From Diphasiastrum complanatum (lineage: Eukaryota > Streptophyta > Lycopodiopsida > Lycopodiales > Lycopodiaceae): 64,000 nt of DNA. The stretch covers positions 17,604,759 through 17,668,758 of the forward strand of contig CM055110.1 in the NCBI GenBank assembly GCA_029204225.1, written 5' to 3'. Below, in pieces: positions 10,315 to 21,343 of this stretch (positions within the stretch are counted from its first letter, which is position 1; the number at the start of each line of letters is the position of its first letter). The position numbers were made by a program, and so were the translations under genes. Under the pieces are notes generated by a model, which saw only the letters and a list, made by a program, of their open reading frames with translations, ran no database searches and was not told where the DNA came from.

Positions 10315-10863
10315 GGTACATCTCAGGTTCTAGAGATTTTGGCATTGTATATGGAGAATCATCACCTAGCTTGTACGTATTTTTAGATTCGAACTTTGCT
10401 GGAGATCAAATGGATAGGCAATCCATAAGTGCACATGCTATTTTCGTAGGTGATGGAGCTATCTCATGGATGTCGAAGAAACAATCAACAATCTCATTAT
10501 CTTCTAGTGAGGCCGAGTACAAAGCCTTGACTTCATGCACAAAGGAGATGCCTTGGATCAAAAGGATGGTAATGGATTTTCACTTGCTGGATTTTTCAGA
10601 GAGTCTAGTCATCTTTTGTGATAACCTTTAAGCCCAAAAAGTTGGCAAGCAATCTATTTTTCATGCAAGGAGCAAGCATATTGAAGTGGCTTATCATTTT
10701 GTGAGATAACAAGTCATGGCAAAGGAGGTGGAGCTTCAATGTGTCTCATCAAGGGAGTGTGTGGCTGAAATCTTCACCAAAGCATTGGGAAAAGACTTGT
10801 TTATGAAGCATAGAACATCTCTTGGAGTTCTACCTAAATCTACGCTAAAACTAGTTGAAGAGG
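10315..10863 (+). pseudogene. Copia RNase H C-terminal fragment
   Basis: The sequence starts abruptly inside pol at LRYISGSRDFGIVYG. It holds the RNase H core (FLDSNFAGDQMDRQS, WMSKKQSTISLSSSEAEYKAL) and the C-terminal block HARSKHIEVAYHFVR followed by a stop, then AEIFTKALGKDLFMKHR. A stop after 'FCDNL' (10629-10631) and one near 10708 break the frame. It ends at the purine tract (10853-10866) before the 3' LTR. Everything upstream of RNase H is missing. Confidence 0.88.
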
Positions 10864-10866
10864 GAG

Positions 10867-11518
10867 TGTGAAAAATTCAACTAGTTTAGTTGATCTATTT
10901 TTGCAATTTTGAGGCCAACATAAAATTTCAACTTAGAGATAATTTTATATTTGCTAATAAATACCTAAATCGTGTTTGTACTATTTTTGGCAAGTAGATA
11001 AGTGGATGAGGTCAGATTTGGACCCATTCTAATTGGCTAGTTTTCATACATTGCATCTAGATTAGAATTTTTAGGTTTTTTTTATGAAGTACCAAAAAGT
11101 TACCATTTAGGGCAAGTTTAGGGCAATTGGCCAAATGACATTTTGGAAGCTATAAATAGTTGTACCAGCATGAAAAAATAATTATCAAATTTTCTTTCTT
11201 TTTGGAAAATTTATCTCTTTTGTTTCTTGTCCATCTCTTTCATATTTCTCAAGTTATCTTTATTTCTAGTGTGTAGAATGTCAACTTTGTGATTGATCTT
11301 GCATCCACACATGTGAAGGACAAATGGTTGCTGCTATTGTACGGACAGGGACAGTACCTTACTATATTTTTATGCTTATGATCATATCTTAGTGATTTAT
11401 GCAATTCTAGCATGCCAAAATTGATTATTTCTATCGTGTAGCTAAATCTAGATGTGCATTCAAATTTGGTCAAGATCTTGTTGATCCATTAAGTATGTTT
11501 TGGATCTGATTTTTCACA
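10867..11518 (+). repeat. 3' LTR of the truncated copia
   Basis: It starts tgtgaaaa right after a gaagagggag purine tract and ends ttttcaca, an 8-bp terminal inverted repeat. TATA-like tataaatag lies at 11151-11159. The other LTR is not in the window. Confidence 0.7.
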
Positions 11519-11678
11519 AAGCTTACAACTTGCCCTAACTGCTTTGCAATTAAATTTTTGGAAAGGCCTTACTGAATGGATGACAACACATTGGCTAGCT
11601 GTCAATTGCGACCCACGACCTAATTAAGCTGACCTAATTGGATAAGCTGATCATTAGAGAAGAACATCAGTGCAAGAA
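11519..11678. other. Short unclassified host segment
   Basis: Sequence between a copia LTR and the next copia insertion; it continues beyond that insertion at 16895. No gene recognised. Confidence 0.4.
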
Positions 11679-12360
11679 TGTAAAAATTACAGCAAATAAG
11701 GATCCTAAAACACTTGAAATGATGAGGGAAACAATAGATTATGATTTCATAAGATTAGCACAAGTTGAACCATCAAAATCCATCAAAAATCTATGCTTGA
11801 ACCTCACTAAATGGCCCAAATCCTTGAAGAAGGCTTCACACGTGTGAAAGTACGGCCTCCCACAGTCTGAGTACTGTACACCAGACCTACATTCAATCCT
11901 ATAATAATTAGTAATCACAAGTACTCAAACAATTATGAACATAGAGAGCAATTGCACCATTATGAGAGAAAAAACATGAAATTGCTTGATTGATTTTGGT
12001 GAGATATCATCACCTATATATACATGATCCATCACGGTTTTGGGCAGGTATGAGTAGCCCTAAACCTATCCCTAATGCTAATTTTGGTGGATCTTTCATC
12101 CCTACCAAGTTAGGGTTAGAATCTTGGAGATCCCTCAACAATGCAAAAATTACCAAAAATAGCTCCTATTTTTTCTCCCTTGTATCTAAGCATAATTTGG
12201 ACTCATTCCAAAGGTTCTAACACTTAGGTCTACTTGAGAACATCCTTATGAATGGAATCCTATGCTATTTGGCACGTGTGACAAGCCACATCATGACCAT
12301 CTAACTATTTACAAGTCATATGACCAAAACTAGTCAAGCTAGAATTGTGAATTTTTAAGA
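11679..12360 (-). repeat. 3' LTR of the integrase-less copia
   Basis: 682 bp, starting tgtaaaaattac on the plus strand; the inner end reads ...tttttaaga where the partner has ...tttttaaca. A TATA run (tatatata) lies at about 12013-12022. Confidence 0.92.
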
Positions 12361-12374
12361 TTCCTCCTCACTAT

Positions 12375-12872
12375 CTAGCTTGGTTCAATCATTGCTTTAC
12401 TAATCACTCCAAGTGATGATCTGAACTTCATAAAAGGTGTCTTTTGAAGTGGTTTAGTAAGTAGATCAACTACACATTCATTGCTTGGAACATGCTCCAA
12501 AGCAATCTCCTTGGCTTGCACCATTTCTCTCACAAAGTGATGGCATATCTCAATGTGCTTAGATCTTGCATGGAAGATTGGGTTAGATGCAAGGTGTTGG
12601 GCTGATATATTGTCATTGTAGATGATTGGTGCCTCCTCTGAATCCATGATCTTTAGTTCCACCAATAATCTCTTGATCCAAAGTACCTCCTTTGTAGTGG
12701 TTGTCAAAGCTTTGTACTCGGCCTCGGTTGAAGATAAAGATATAGTTTCTTGCTTTTTTGAAAGCCATGAAACCACACCTTCTCCTATGAAAGTTGAATA
12801 GGCACTTGTTGATTTCCTATCCCTCTTGTCCCCTGCAAAATCTGAATCACTAAATGCATGAAGGTTAATCAC
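12375..12872 (-). pseudogene. Copia RNase H domain (frame-shifted from RT)
   Basis: INLHAFSDSDFAGDKRDRKS, WLSKKQETISLSSTEAEYKAL and HARSKHIEICHHFVREMV are the usual RNase H and C-terminal motifs, ending at a stop just inside the purine tract. It is intact in itself but lies in a different frame from the upstream reverse transcriptase; a single-base change near 12890 (GFYIEEM stop versus ILYRGDVI) separates them. Confidence 0.9.
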
Positions 12873-14929
12873 ATCTCCTCTATATAGAATCCCAAATCCA
12901 ATGTACCCGAGATGTATCTTAGAATCCTCTTAGCCTTTTTCCAATGGATATTCAATGGCTTTTGCATGGATTGGCTCAACCTACATACACTAAAGCTAAG
13001 ATCTGGTCTAGTTATAGTGATCCACATTAAGGAACCTATAAGTTGCCTAAACAAAGTGATGTCCATGAAGGATCTTTCATCATCTTCATTTGGCACTTTT
13101 ACATCTTGCTCCATTGGTATGTCAACACTTTTGCATACTTCCATCTTAAACTTCTTCAAAAGACTTTGAGCATAGTTTACTTGACTTATAAAGATAAAAT
13201 CAGACCCTCTAAGTACTTCTATGCCTAAGATGAAGTGAAGACACCCTAGATCTACCATCTTGAACTCTAAGGATAGATCTATCTTGATTTTTTCAATACC
13301 ATGAACACTATTTCCACTAATGATGATGTCATCTACATAAATGAGTAAAAGTACAATACCAACATCATCAAACTTAATGTAAAGAGTGGGATCATATTCA
13401 CTTTGAACAAAAGAAAGTGAAATAAGATAGCAATGTAGTCTTGAATTCCAAGATCTTGAGGCTTGGTTCAAGCCATAGATGCTTCTTTGGAGATGGCATA
13501 CTTTGTTCTCCATTCCATGCTTGATGAACCCTTGTGGCTGCTCCATATAGATATCCTCTTCCAAAAAACCATTCAAGAAAGCATTAGAGACATCCATTTG
13601 ACATAGAATCCATCCAAAATGTGATGCAAGTGCAATGATTAGTCTTATTGTGACCATCTTGGCCACGGGTGCAAAAGTTTCCTCGTAGTCTATCCCTCTC
13701 TCTTGAGCATAACCTTTTGCAACTAATCTTGCTTTATGTTTGTTAACACTCCCATTTGCATTCAACTTAAGCTTGAAGACCCACTTGCATCCTATTACAT
13801 TCCTTTGAGGTCTCTCAACAAGCAACCAAGTTTCATTCTCAATCAAGGCATCATACTCATCCAACATAGCTTTATACCATTCTTTGGAGTTCAATGCATC
13901 TTCAACATTAGACGGTTCTTCAAAACTAGATAAAGCATAAGAAGTGGATGAGATACCCTCAACTTGCTGTCCTTTGCCTTGATATGTGAGCCTTGATGGC
14001 TCCACTTTTGCCCTTGAAGATCTCCTTGGTGTGATAGGTGGGTTTGGTGTTTGCTCCTCCATGAGCTCCTCCTCAAAACCAAGATCTTGCTCCTCGGCTA
14101 ACATGACAACATTAGTATCCACAAATGCATCCAGCTTATATAGTTTGCCAAGTCTAGTGCCCTTAGCCACTATCTTACCCTTCTTCTTGATGAAACATTC
14201 ATTTGAAGCAAAGTCAACATTGAAACCATTGTCTACCATTTGGCCAACACTTAGTAGATTCTTTGTTATTGTAGGAATGTACAAAACACCTTCTATGTTG
14301 ATCTTTTTGGAAGATCCTAAGCAAAGGGGAATGCTACCAACTCCTTCAATCTTACAAGCTTCATCATTTGCTGTATAGATAGACTTTATAGGTCCATCAT
14401 AAGATAAGAGAGAAGAGAAAAACTCCCTTTTACTAGTCATGTGTGAACTAGCACCCGAGTCAATCCACCAAGGATCTTCTCCTTTGAAGCTTGTTGAAGA
14501 AAATATGGACATCATGAGAGAGTCCTCATGTGAACTCTCCTCCTTCTTCTCTTTGCTCATGTTGGCTTGGCTTTGATCTTGCTTCCTCTTGAAGCATTCC
14601 GAGGCATAATGCCCCATCTTGCTACAATAGTAGCACTTCACCTTTGATTTGTCCTTCTTGACTTTGGTGGTTGACGGAGATGCCTTTTGGGGGTCCTTCT
14701 TGATCCTCAAGCTTTGTAGACTTCTTGAATGTTGATCCTTTGCCTTTGGACTTGCCTTTGCCTTTGGTGAAGAGAGCTTGGTCATCTTCACCTTGGATGG
14801 AAAGCCTATCCATCCTCTCTTGCATTTGGCTCCTTCTTGATTCCTCGGCCATGAGTGTGCCTTGGAGTTCTTCAAGTATGGGTAGCTTACCCATAATTGC
14901 ATATCCCTGAACCAAATTGTCAAATTCAA
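12869..14929 (-). pseudogene. Copia zinc knuckle, protease and reverse transcriptase, integrase deleted
   Basis: One 686-codon frame holds, in order, the zinc knuckle CYYCSKMGHYASEC (about 14600-14641), the protease motif WWIDSGASSHMTS (about 14430-14470), and the end of the protease region (GVLYIPTITKNLLSVGQM). It then passes directly to an acidic linker (AEEQDLGFEEELMEEQTP) and the reverse transcriptase (KWVFKLKLNANG, ETFAPVAKM, YVDDIIISGN). In related copias about 400 residues of GAG-pre-integrase and integrase lie between 'MLAEE' and this linker. They are gone without breaking the frame. The frame ends in a frameshift before RNase H. Confidence 0.92.
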
Positions 14930-15401
14930 AGCTTAGTCCATTCAATATGAGTTGAACAAGCTCTTCATCCTTGATAGGGTCACCTATAAAGGCTAGCTCT
15001 TTGTTCAATTCCTTTACTCTTAGGACAAAAGTATGTGCACTCTCTCCTTTCTTTTGATAGCTTCTATAGATTTGATTCTTCAAAGCTAACATTCTAGTTT
15101 GGTTCTTGGATTCATAGACCTTTTGCAAAGTCTCCCAAGCATCCTGAGCTGAAGTGCAATCTCCTACCTCTCTTAAGAGTTCATTTGCTACATTCATTTT
15201 TATGCAATGTAGTGCAACATTGCACCTCTTGATGTATTTGGCTTTTTCTTGAGGATGAATAGGTTCACCCTCCTTACCATTTACAATTTCCATCAGATCT
15301 TGCATGATCATGATAGATTCCATTCTAACTTTCCATATGGAATAGTTAGTTTTGTTGAGCCTTTCATTAGTATCCAAAAGATATGCATTTATAGATGCCA
15401 T
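14622..15401 (-). CDS. Copia gag N-terminal part
   Basis: 259 codons from the ATG at 15401 (MASINAYLLDTNERLNKTNY...). It has the typical copia gag start (NYSIWKVRMESIM) and UBN2-type region (DAWETLQKVYESKNQTRMLALKNQI, LNGLSFEFDNLV). A frame change near 14700-14720 separates it from the zinc knuckle, which lies in the overlapping pol frame. Whether this is a programmed frameshift or a mutation cannot be told from one copy. Confidence 0.85.
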   Translation of the reverse strand: MASINAYLLDTNERLNKTNYSIWKVRMESIMIMQDLMEIVNGKEGEPIHPQEKAKYIKRCNVALHCIKMNVANELLREVGDCTSAQDAWETLQKVYESKNQTRMLALKNQIYRSYQKKGESAHTFVLRVKELNKELAFIGDPIKDEELVQLILNGLSFEFDNLVQGYAIMGKLPILEELQGTLMAEESRRSQMQERMDRLSIQGEDDQALFTKGKGKSKGKGSTFKKSTKLEDQEGPPKGISVNHQSQEGQIKGEVLLL

Positions 15402-16199
15402 CTAGTCTCCTAATCAAGGACTTGACACAAATGAAGGTTACTTCTATTGATTTGATTGAAGGTCTACCTTATCCCACTTCTTAGGGACCTGAAAAGATCA
15501 GTAATAGACTTCCTATAAAGATCTAAGAATGATCTCTAACAAAATCAAATCATAGAATACTAGAAACAATGCACTTGCTTGATTGAAGTAGACAATACTA
15601 GTAGAATTGCCCCTCTTTCTATAAAGAACATTAAAGCTTCCAAATGATCTGATCAAGAGTGAATTTCAGCAACCTAATATACTTCCAAAATCACTTGTAA
15701 AAGATCTAAATGGAACTTAATGAGGATGCAACACAATCTACTATCCAATCACAAGCAAAAAATGATCAAAATTGATGAAAAATTGATCTAATTTGGTGCA
15801 TAAGTCAAGCAATGGTTGGACTGAACCTAAATCACTTTAGGAGGTGCCTACTACACCTTAGAACAGCCTTGAAGAGTCCCCAAAACTCTGATCTTCCCTC
15901 TCCTTGAATGCTAGAAAGCCTTCTCTATGAAATCACCTCCAAAACTCGCTTAGAAATCAATGCTTGGAGCAAGCAAAACTTGCTATCTTGGTAATGTGAA
16001 TTGAATTCAACTTTGCCTCTGGTTTTAGACACCTAAACACCTGCAAATGAAGTCACACAACACCAATCTCCAATGTATTTGACTCACTTTGAGTTCTAGA
16101 ATCAATACTAGATGCTAAGATCCAATCTACACAAGATTTAGATCAAAAATTGTGATAAAATTGAATGCAAACCAAGGATTTAGCTCATTTCAGCCTTTA
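15402..16199 (-). other. Untranslated leader of the copia
   Basis: AT-rich leader between the primer site and gag, with no conserved ORF. Such leaders usually carry the packaging signal; no specific structure is claimed here. Confidence 0.6.
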
Positions 16200-16212
16200 G
16201 GCTCTGATACCA
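16200..16212 (-). other. Primer binding site (initiator Met tRNA)
   Basis: Minus strand reads TGGTATCAGAGCC immediately inside the 5' LTR, which ends ...TTTTTACA. Confidence 0.9.
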
Positions 16213-16894
16213 TGTAAAAATTACAGCAAATAAGGATCCTAAAACACTTGAAATGATGAGGGAAACAATAGATTATGATTTCATAAGATTAGCACAAGTT
16301 GAACCATCAAAATCCATCAAAAATCTATGCTTGAACCTCACTAAATGGCCCAAATCCTTGAAGAAGGCTTCACACGTGTGAAAGTACGGCCTCCCACAGT
16401 CTGAGTACTGTACACCAGACCTACATTCAATCCTATAATCATTAGTAATCACAAGTACTCAAACAATTATGAACATAGAGAGCAATTGCACCATCATGAG
16501 AGAAAAAACATGAAATTGCTTGATTGATTTTGGTGAGATATCATCACCTATATATACATGATCCATCACGGTTTTGGGCAGGTATGAGTAGCCCTAAACC
16601 TATCCCTAATGCTAATTTTGGTGGATCTTTCATCCTTACCAAGCTAGGGTTGGAATCTTGGAGATCCCTCAACAATGCAAAAATTACCAAAAATAGCTCC
16701 TATTTTTTCTCCCTTGTATCTAAGCATAATTTGGACTCATTCCAAAGGTTCTAACACTTAGGTCTACTTGAGAACATCCCTATGAATGGAATCCTATGCT
16801 ATTTGGCACGTGTGACAAGCCACATCATGACCATCTAACTATTTACAAGTCATATGACCAAAACTAGTCAAGCTAGAATTGTGAATTTTTAACA
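16213..16894 (-). repeat. 5' LTR of the integrase-less copia
   Basis: 682 bp, tgtaaaaattac to gaatttttaaca on the plus strand, about 99 % identical to 11679-12360. TATA run at about 16547-16556. Confidence 0.93.
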
Positions 16895-17345
16895 AAGAAG
16901 AGCAGAGTGAATCAGAGAATGACTCATAGAGTTATATTAGTGTTGTGTGTCTAGTCCTCGACCAACTCCATCTCATAAACAGGCCAAATCAGTCACTAAG
17001 TCTTTTGTAGATATCCAAATCAACCAGTACCACACCAATGATAACTATTTGCTAGAAGTCGTTTGTGATCCTACCCTACTTGTTGCAGCCCACCTTCTGA
17101 ATAACTTCCTGATGGTTTGTAACCTCAGAAAGGAATGGATCTCCTCACATATCTTCCATCGCTTGGTAGAATCTAACTACGAGATAGATAAGGGGACCGT
17201 GCAGCCATATGACTAGTACAAAACGATCTTCGAAGAGCTTAAGAGAGCCATTAAGAGTAATACCAAACAACAGTTTGTTGCTAGCTCTCTTTTGTCATCC
17301 TTGGCCATCGCGTACTTAGAAAATAAGATTCATGAGTTTCATGCT
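16895..17345 (+). other. Unclassified segment with a 90-codon ORF
   Basis: Continuation of the sequence interrupted at 11678. The ORF 16947-17216 (MSSPRPTPSHKQAKSV...) and a continuation after its stop (FEELKRAIKSNTKQQFVASSLLSSLA...) read like protein but show no family I recognise. It could be part of an old retroelement gag. Confidence 0.35.
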
Positions 17346-18161
17346 TGTGAAAATGTCAAAATCATGGGCCAAATTCATGTACATATCATGATTACACATT
17401 TGTGGAACCTGTTCCCACATGTGAATTAAATGCATATTTCATCATCTAGTATGTACATATCATTTGATTCTATTGGCTAAAAACACCAAAAAATAGATTT
17501 CTAGCTTTACGCCACATCGCATTCTTTTATTGGTAGGAAGTGCTAAATAATAAGCTTAGGATTGATTTCCCACTTGTAGAGGTCCGCTCACATGTGTGGA
17601 AAGATCAGTAGAAGTCGAGTTCACTTGTAGAAGATTTTTATCTAGGTTCTTATAATGTAGGAAATCACCCAAAATCAAGGAGATGCCTTAAATCATGGAA
17701 GTCATGGACCATGTGCCAAGTTTGATGTGATTGATGGATTCTTAGGTGACTAGGCACTCTCACACATGCTAGATTAGTGACTCAACAGTAGCCCAAGATC
17801 TCCTTCATATATATATAGTGCCTTATTTGGCCATAATCAGCATGGAAGCTAAATCTTGGTTTTGGAGCAATTCTGGTGTTTTCTCTCCATTTGTCTTGTA
17901 TTTTTATGCATTGATTGGGTTCTAAGCTTAGTATACTTCATTCTTAGCTTGTTTTTCGTAATTTGACAGGTCTTCAGACATGTGAAACCAACAAGCATTG
18001 ATTTTGATCAATAATGATTGTTCTTGTTAGAATTCTTGATGTAAATGTGATCTAAAAGCTATCTAATTTTGTGTAGATTGATGAATTGATCTAATCTAAC
18101 ACCAATCACACTTGTGGATCTGATTTGGATCCATTATTGGTCCTTTTTGCTGTACTTGACA
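17346..18161 (+). repeat. 5' LTR of the rearranged copia
   Basis: 816 bp, from tgtgaaaatg to gtacttgaca. TATA run (tatatatatag) at about 17808-17818. It is related to the solo LTR at 4263-5094. Confidence 0.88.
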
Positions 18162-18173
18162 TGGTATCAAAGC
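18162..18173 (+). other. Primer binding site
   Basis: TGGTATCAAAGC directly after the LTR; one base from the canonical initiator-Met site. Confidence 0.88.
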
Positions 18174-18688
18174 CAAGTACAAGTGCATTTAAGGCATTGA
18201 TCTAAACTTTACCCAAATTGGCAAGTTTTTGGAAACTAGCTTATATTGAGGTAGCGAGTTTGAATGGATAGCTAGAACCATTATATTTGTACCAAATCTT
18301 ACTGTGGGCTACAGGTGTACTTTCCACACATGTGGGGTCATACAAAACCTATTTTGAACAATAAATATCAGTTTGGTGCATTTTGAGCATACACCCAATT
18401 TTGAGTAATGCATTTTTCAAGCTTTCACATGCATTGTTTCTATTCCATTGATTTGTTCTTGTTCTCTGATTTTATCAGTGTACATTCAAGCTGAGAGAGA
18501 AAGATTGCTATAAACCAAAGATTAAGAAGTGAATTTGCAAATTTGAGATTGCAATCTATAGATCCATCATTCAATATTTGTTCTAGAGTGGTAGGGTCTA
18601 GTCTACAAGCTTTTTGATTACTAGGAGACACTATAGGTTCAAATCTCTAAGTGAAACCAACTAAGTTTCAAGTGCATTTATACTAATA

Positions 18689-19771
18689 ATGGCATCAATG
18701 GGTGGTTTCTTACTTGAAGCTAGTGAAAGACTTTCATCCACTAGTTATGCCATTTGGAAAGTTCAAATGGAGTCATTATTAGTACTTCATGATTTGTATG
18801 ACATTGTTCTTGGTGTGGAAGAAGAACCTCAAGTAGCTCAAGAGTTAGTCAAGTACAAGAAGAGATCTAGGTTATCATTATTGCTTAAAAATGAATGTAA
18901 GTAATGACTTATTGAAAGAGATCTCATCTTGTAACACATCTAAAGAGCTATGGAATTCACTAAAATCGATTTATGAATCCGAAAATACTTCAAGAATACT
19001 CATGCTAAGGAATCAAATACTTCAAAGCATGAAAGGAAGTAATGAGAGTGCCCAAGATTATGAAAGGAAGTAATGAGAGTGTCCAAGATTATGTTCTTAG
19101 GATCAAACCTTTGAATATTGAGTTATCTTTCATAAGTGACAAGATTCAAGACAATGAATTAGTTCAAATCATCTTGAATGGATTAGGAAATGAATATTCT
19201 AATCTAGTTCAAAGATTTGCTATTCAAGATCAACTTCCTACTATAGAAAAACTTTATAGTGTGTTTTTGAGGATAATAGGATGCTTCATATCAAGAATAG
19301 GATTGGTTCTTTATCTTTGATTGATGGTGATGAGAAGGCTAACTTTTCTTTGAAAGGCAAGAAGAAAAAGTTTCCATCCAAGAAGACCCAAGATGTGGAG
19401 GCTGAGAGCAAGGATGGAGCTTCAAGTTCAAAAGGCAAGAACAAGAAGGACAAGAAGAAGCTAAAGTGTTTTTTCTGTGAAAAGAAAGGACACTTCGCAT
19501 CTGAGTGTTACAAGAAGAAGAATGCCCAAGAGAAGGACAACCATGGCAACCTTGTGCTTGAGGAGGAGGATGAATGCAACTTATTTTTGATGACTTCCTT
19601 TTCACAAACATCTAATCACAACACATGGTGGATTGATAGTGGGGCTAGCTCCCACATGACTCACCAAAAAGACTACTTTTCTACTTTACTTTCTTACAAC
19701 AATTCTAAGAAATTCATCTTCACTGCAAGTGATCAAGAATGTGAGATTGTAGGAATTGGATCCATCTTCTT
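18689..19771 (+). pseudogene. Copia gag and protease with three frame breaks
   Basis: Gag starts MASMGGFLLEASERLSSTSY at 18689. Frame changes occur at about 18895, at a 31-bp tandem duplication (19029-19059 repeated at 19060-19090), and at about 19280. The remaining frames give the UBN2-type region, an intact zinc knuckle CFFCEKKGHFASEC (about 19468-19510) and an intact protease motif WWIDSGASSHMTH (about 19626). The coding sequence stops at VGIGSIF, where the inverted block begins. Confidence 0.88.
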
Positions 19772-20957
19772 GGCTCCTTTCGATCTTGAGCAAGATCCTC
19801 TTGGTCTTCAGCTCCTTGAAGCTCCTCCTCGGCCATAACATGATCATTAATAAGATGCGAGTTGTTGGAAAGCTCCTTGTCTTTGACATTGAGAGATTCA
19901 TCAAAAAGTACATCTCTACTTACAACAACTTTCTTGGTAGTAGGATCAAATATCCTATAACCTTTACTACTTTCACTATAACCAACAAAGATGCCTTTAA
20001 AAGAAGTAGCATCTTCCTTCTTCCTTACTTCTAAAGGAATATGTACATAACAAGTACATCCAAAAAACATTAACTCACTAAGATTTGGCTTTTTGCCATA
20101 CAATGCTTCATAAGGTGTGAGTCCTTCAATGGCACTATTAGTCATTCTATTACATAGAAAGTTTGCTCATAAAATAGCTTCTCCCCAAATAGGAAGAAAT
20201 GCATCTAATCTCAATGCTTTAGCACACTCACATAGTGTTGTATTTTTCCTCTCGGCCACCCCATTTTAATGTGGGATGTATGTGCATGGAAACTCTCTTC
20301 TAACGCCATTAGTTTGACAGAACTCTTTCATACTATTGGAGATGTACTCTTTCATACTATTGGAGATGTACTCCCCTCTACTATCACATCTTAATACTTT
20401 CAAGCTAGCATTAAGTTGCTTTTCTACAAGAGTTTTGAACTTCACCAAGGATTCAAACACTTCACTTTTCTTAGACAAGAGGTAAATCCAAGAGTATCTT
20501 GATTTATCATCAATAAAAGTGACATACATAGGAGCTCCACCATTAGATTCATGTGAAAAAGAGTGAACATCTGAGTGAAAGATCTCTTGAAAGATTGCTT
20601 ATGAGACTTGGAGAGTCCACAAGCTTCATAAAGCTTGCCACACTTGGATATGGCTTTGGGAAGTCCAATTGCTAGCTCCTTGTTCACCATGGTCTCCATA
20701 GCTTTGAAGGTAGGATGGCCTAACCTCTTCTGCCACAATTCCACTTGAGTGAGCTCCTCCCTTGCCATGTTCACACTTCCAACCATCACATTAGCATCCA
20801 ACTTGAATAATCTTCCATGCTTAAGACCACTAGAAATACATTTATCATTCTTCAAGATGGAACATGCTCCATGCTTGAAATGTACATCTAATCCACAGAA
20901 GGTACATAAAGAACATTGTCTAGATCTACTTTCTTAGATGATCCAAGACATAGGACT
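19772..20957 (-). pseudogene. Inverted copia block: protease end and integrase
   Basis: On the minus strand, from 20957 downward, the sequence continues exactly what the plus strand lacks. It starts LCLGSSKKVDLDNVLYVPSVD, passes through the GAG-pre-integrase (LWQKRLGHPTFKAMETM), the integrase core (FIDDKSRYSWIYLLSKKSEV, CDSRGEYIS) and the integrase C-terminus (MTNSAIEGLTPYEALYGKKP), and reaches an acidic linker at EEELQGAEDQEDL. Several stops and a short duplication (SNSMKEYISNSMKE) break the frame. The plus strand resumes with the reverse transcriptase at about 20958. Confidence 0.88.
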
Positions 20958-21343
20958 TGTAGCAAAAGGATTTTTGCAATCAAAGGCATAGATTATGACG
21001 AAACCTTTGCTCTTGTTGCAAAGCTTGTAACCATTAGATTGATCATATGTCTACAGCTTCTTTCAAGTGGGAGCTCTTTCAACTTGATGTGACAAATGCT
21101 TTCTTGAATGGATTTTTGGAGGAGGAAATTTACATGTGCCAACTTGAGGGCTTCATCAAAGATGGAGAAGAAGACAAAGTGTGATTTTTGAAGAAGAGTC
21201 TTTATGGACTCAAGCAAGCACCTAGAGCTTGGTACTCTAGGTTGCATTCTTATCTTATTTCCACTAGATTTGTTGTAAGTTCTTATGAACCATCATTGTA
21301 CTACAAATGTAATGATGGAAAGATCATCATTTTCATTTTATGT
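20958..21343 (+). pseudogene. Copia reverse transcriptase fragment
   Basis: AKGF...[20 protein letters not shown], then KKSLYGLKQAPRAWYSRLHSYLI, across frame breaks. It ends at the codons for KIIIFIL, directly before the expected YVDD. The first part of the reverse transcriptase (the WVFKLK region) is missing at the inversion boundary. Confidence 0.85.

Larger units (their letters stand above)
11679..16894 (-). mobile_element. Young complete Ty1/copia without integrase, TSD AAGAA
   Basis: Two 682-bp LTRs (11679-12360 and 16213-16894) differ at about seven positions by eye, roughly 1 %. AAGAA flanks the element at 11674-11678 and 16895-16899. A primer site and a purine tract (minus GTGAGGAGGAA, about 12362-12372) are in place. 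The internal region encodes gag, protease, reverse transcriptase and RNase H, but the GAG-pre-integrase and integrase segments are absent. It is therefore a recent insertion of a non-autonomous, probably trans-mobilised copy. Confidence 0.92.
17346..21343 (+). mobile_element. Truncated, internally rearranged Ty1/copia
   Basis: 5' LTR, primer site, gag, protease and reverse transcriptase lie on the plus strand, but the integrase block (about 19772-20957) is on the minus strand. The element is cut at 21343 inside the reverse transcriptase, just before the YVDD box, where an LTR of another family begins. A minus-strand fragment at 26027-26830 starts at the equivalent of that cut and may be its displaced 3' part. 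Confidence 0.85.
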
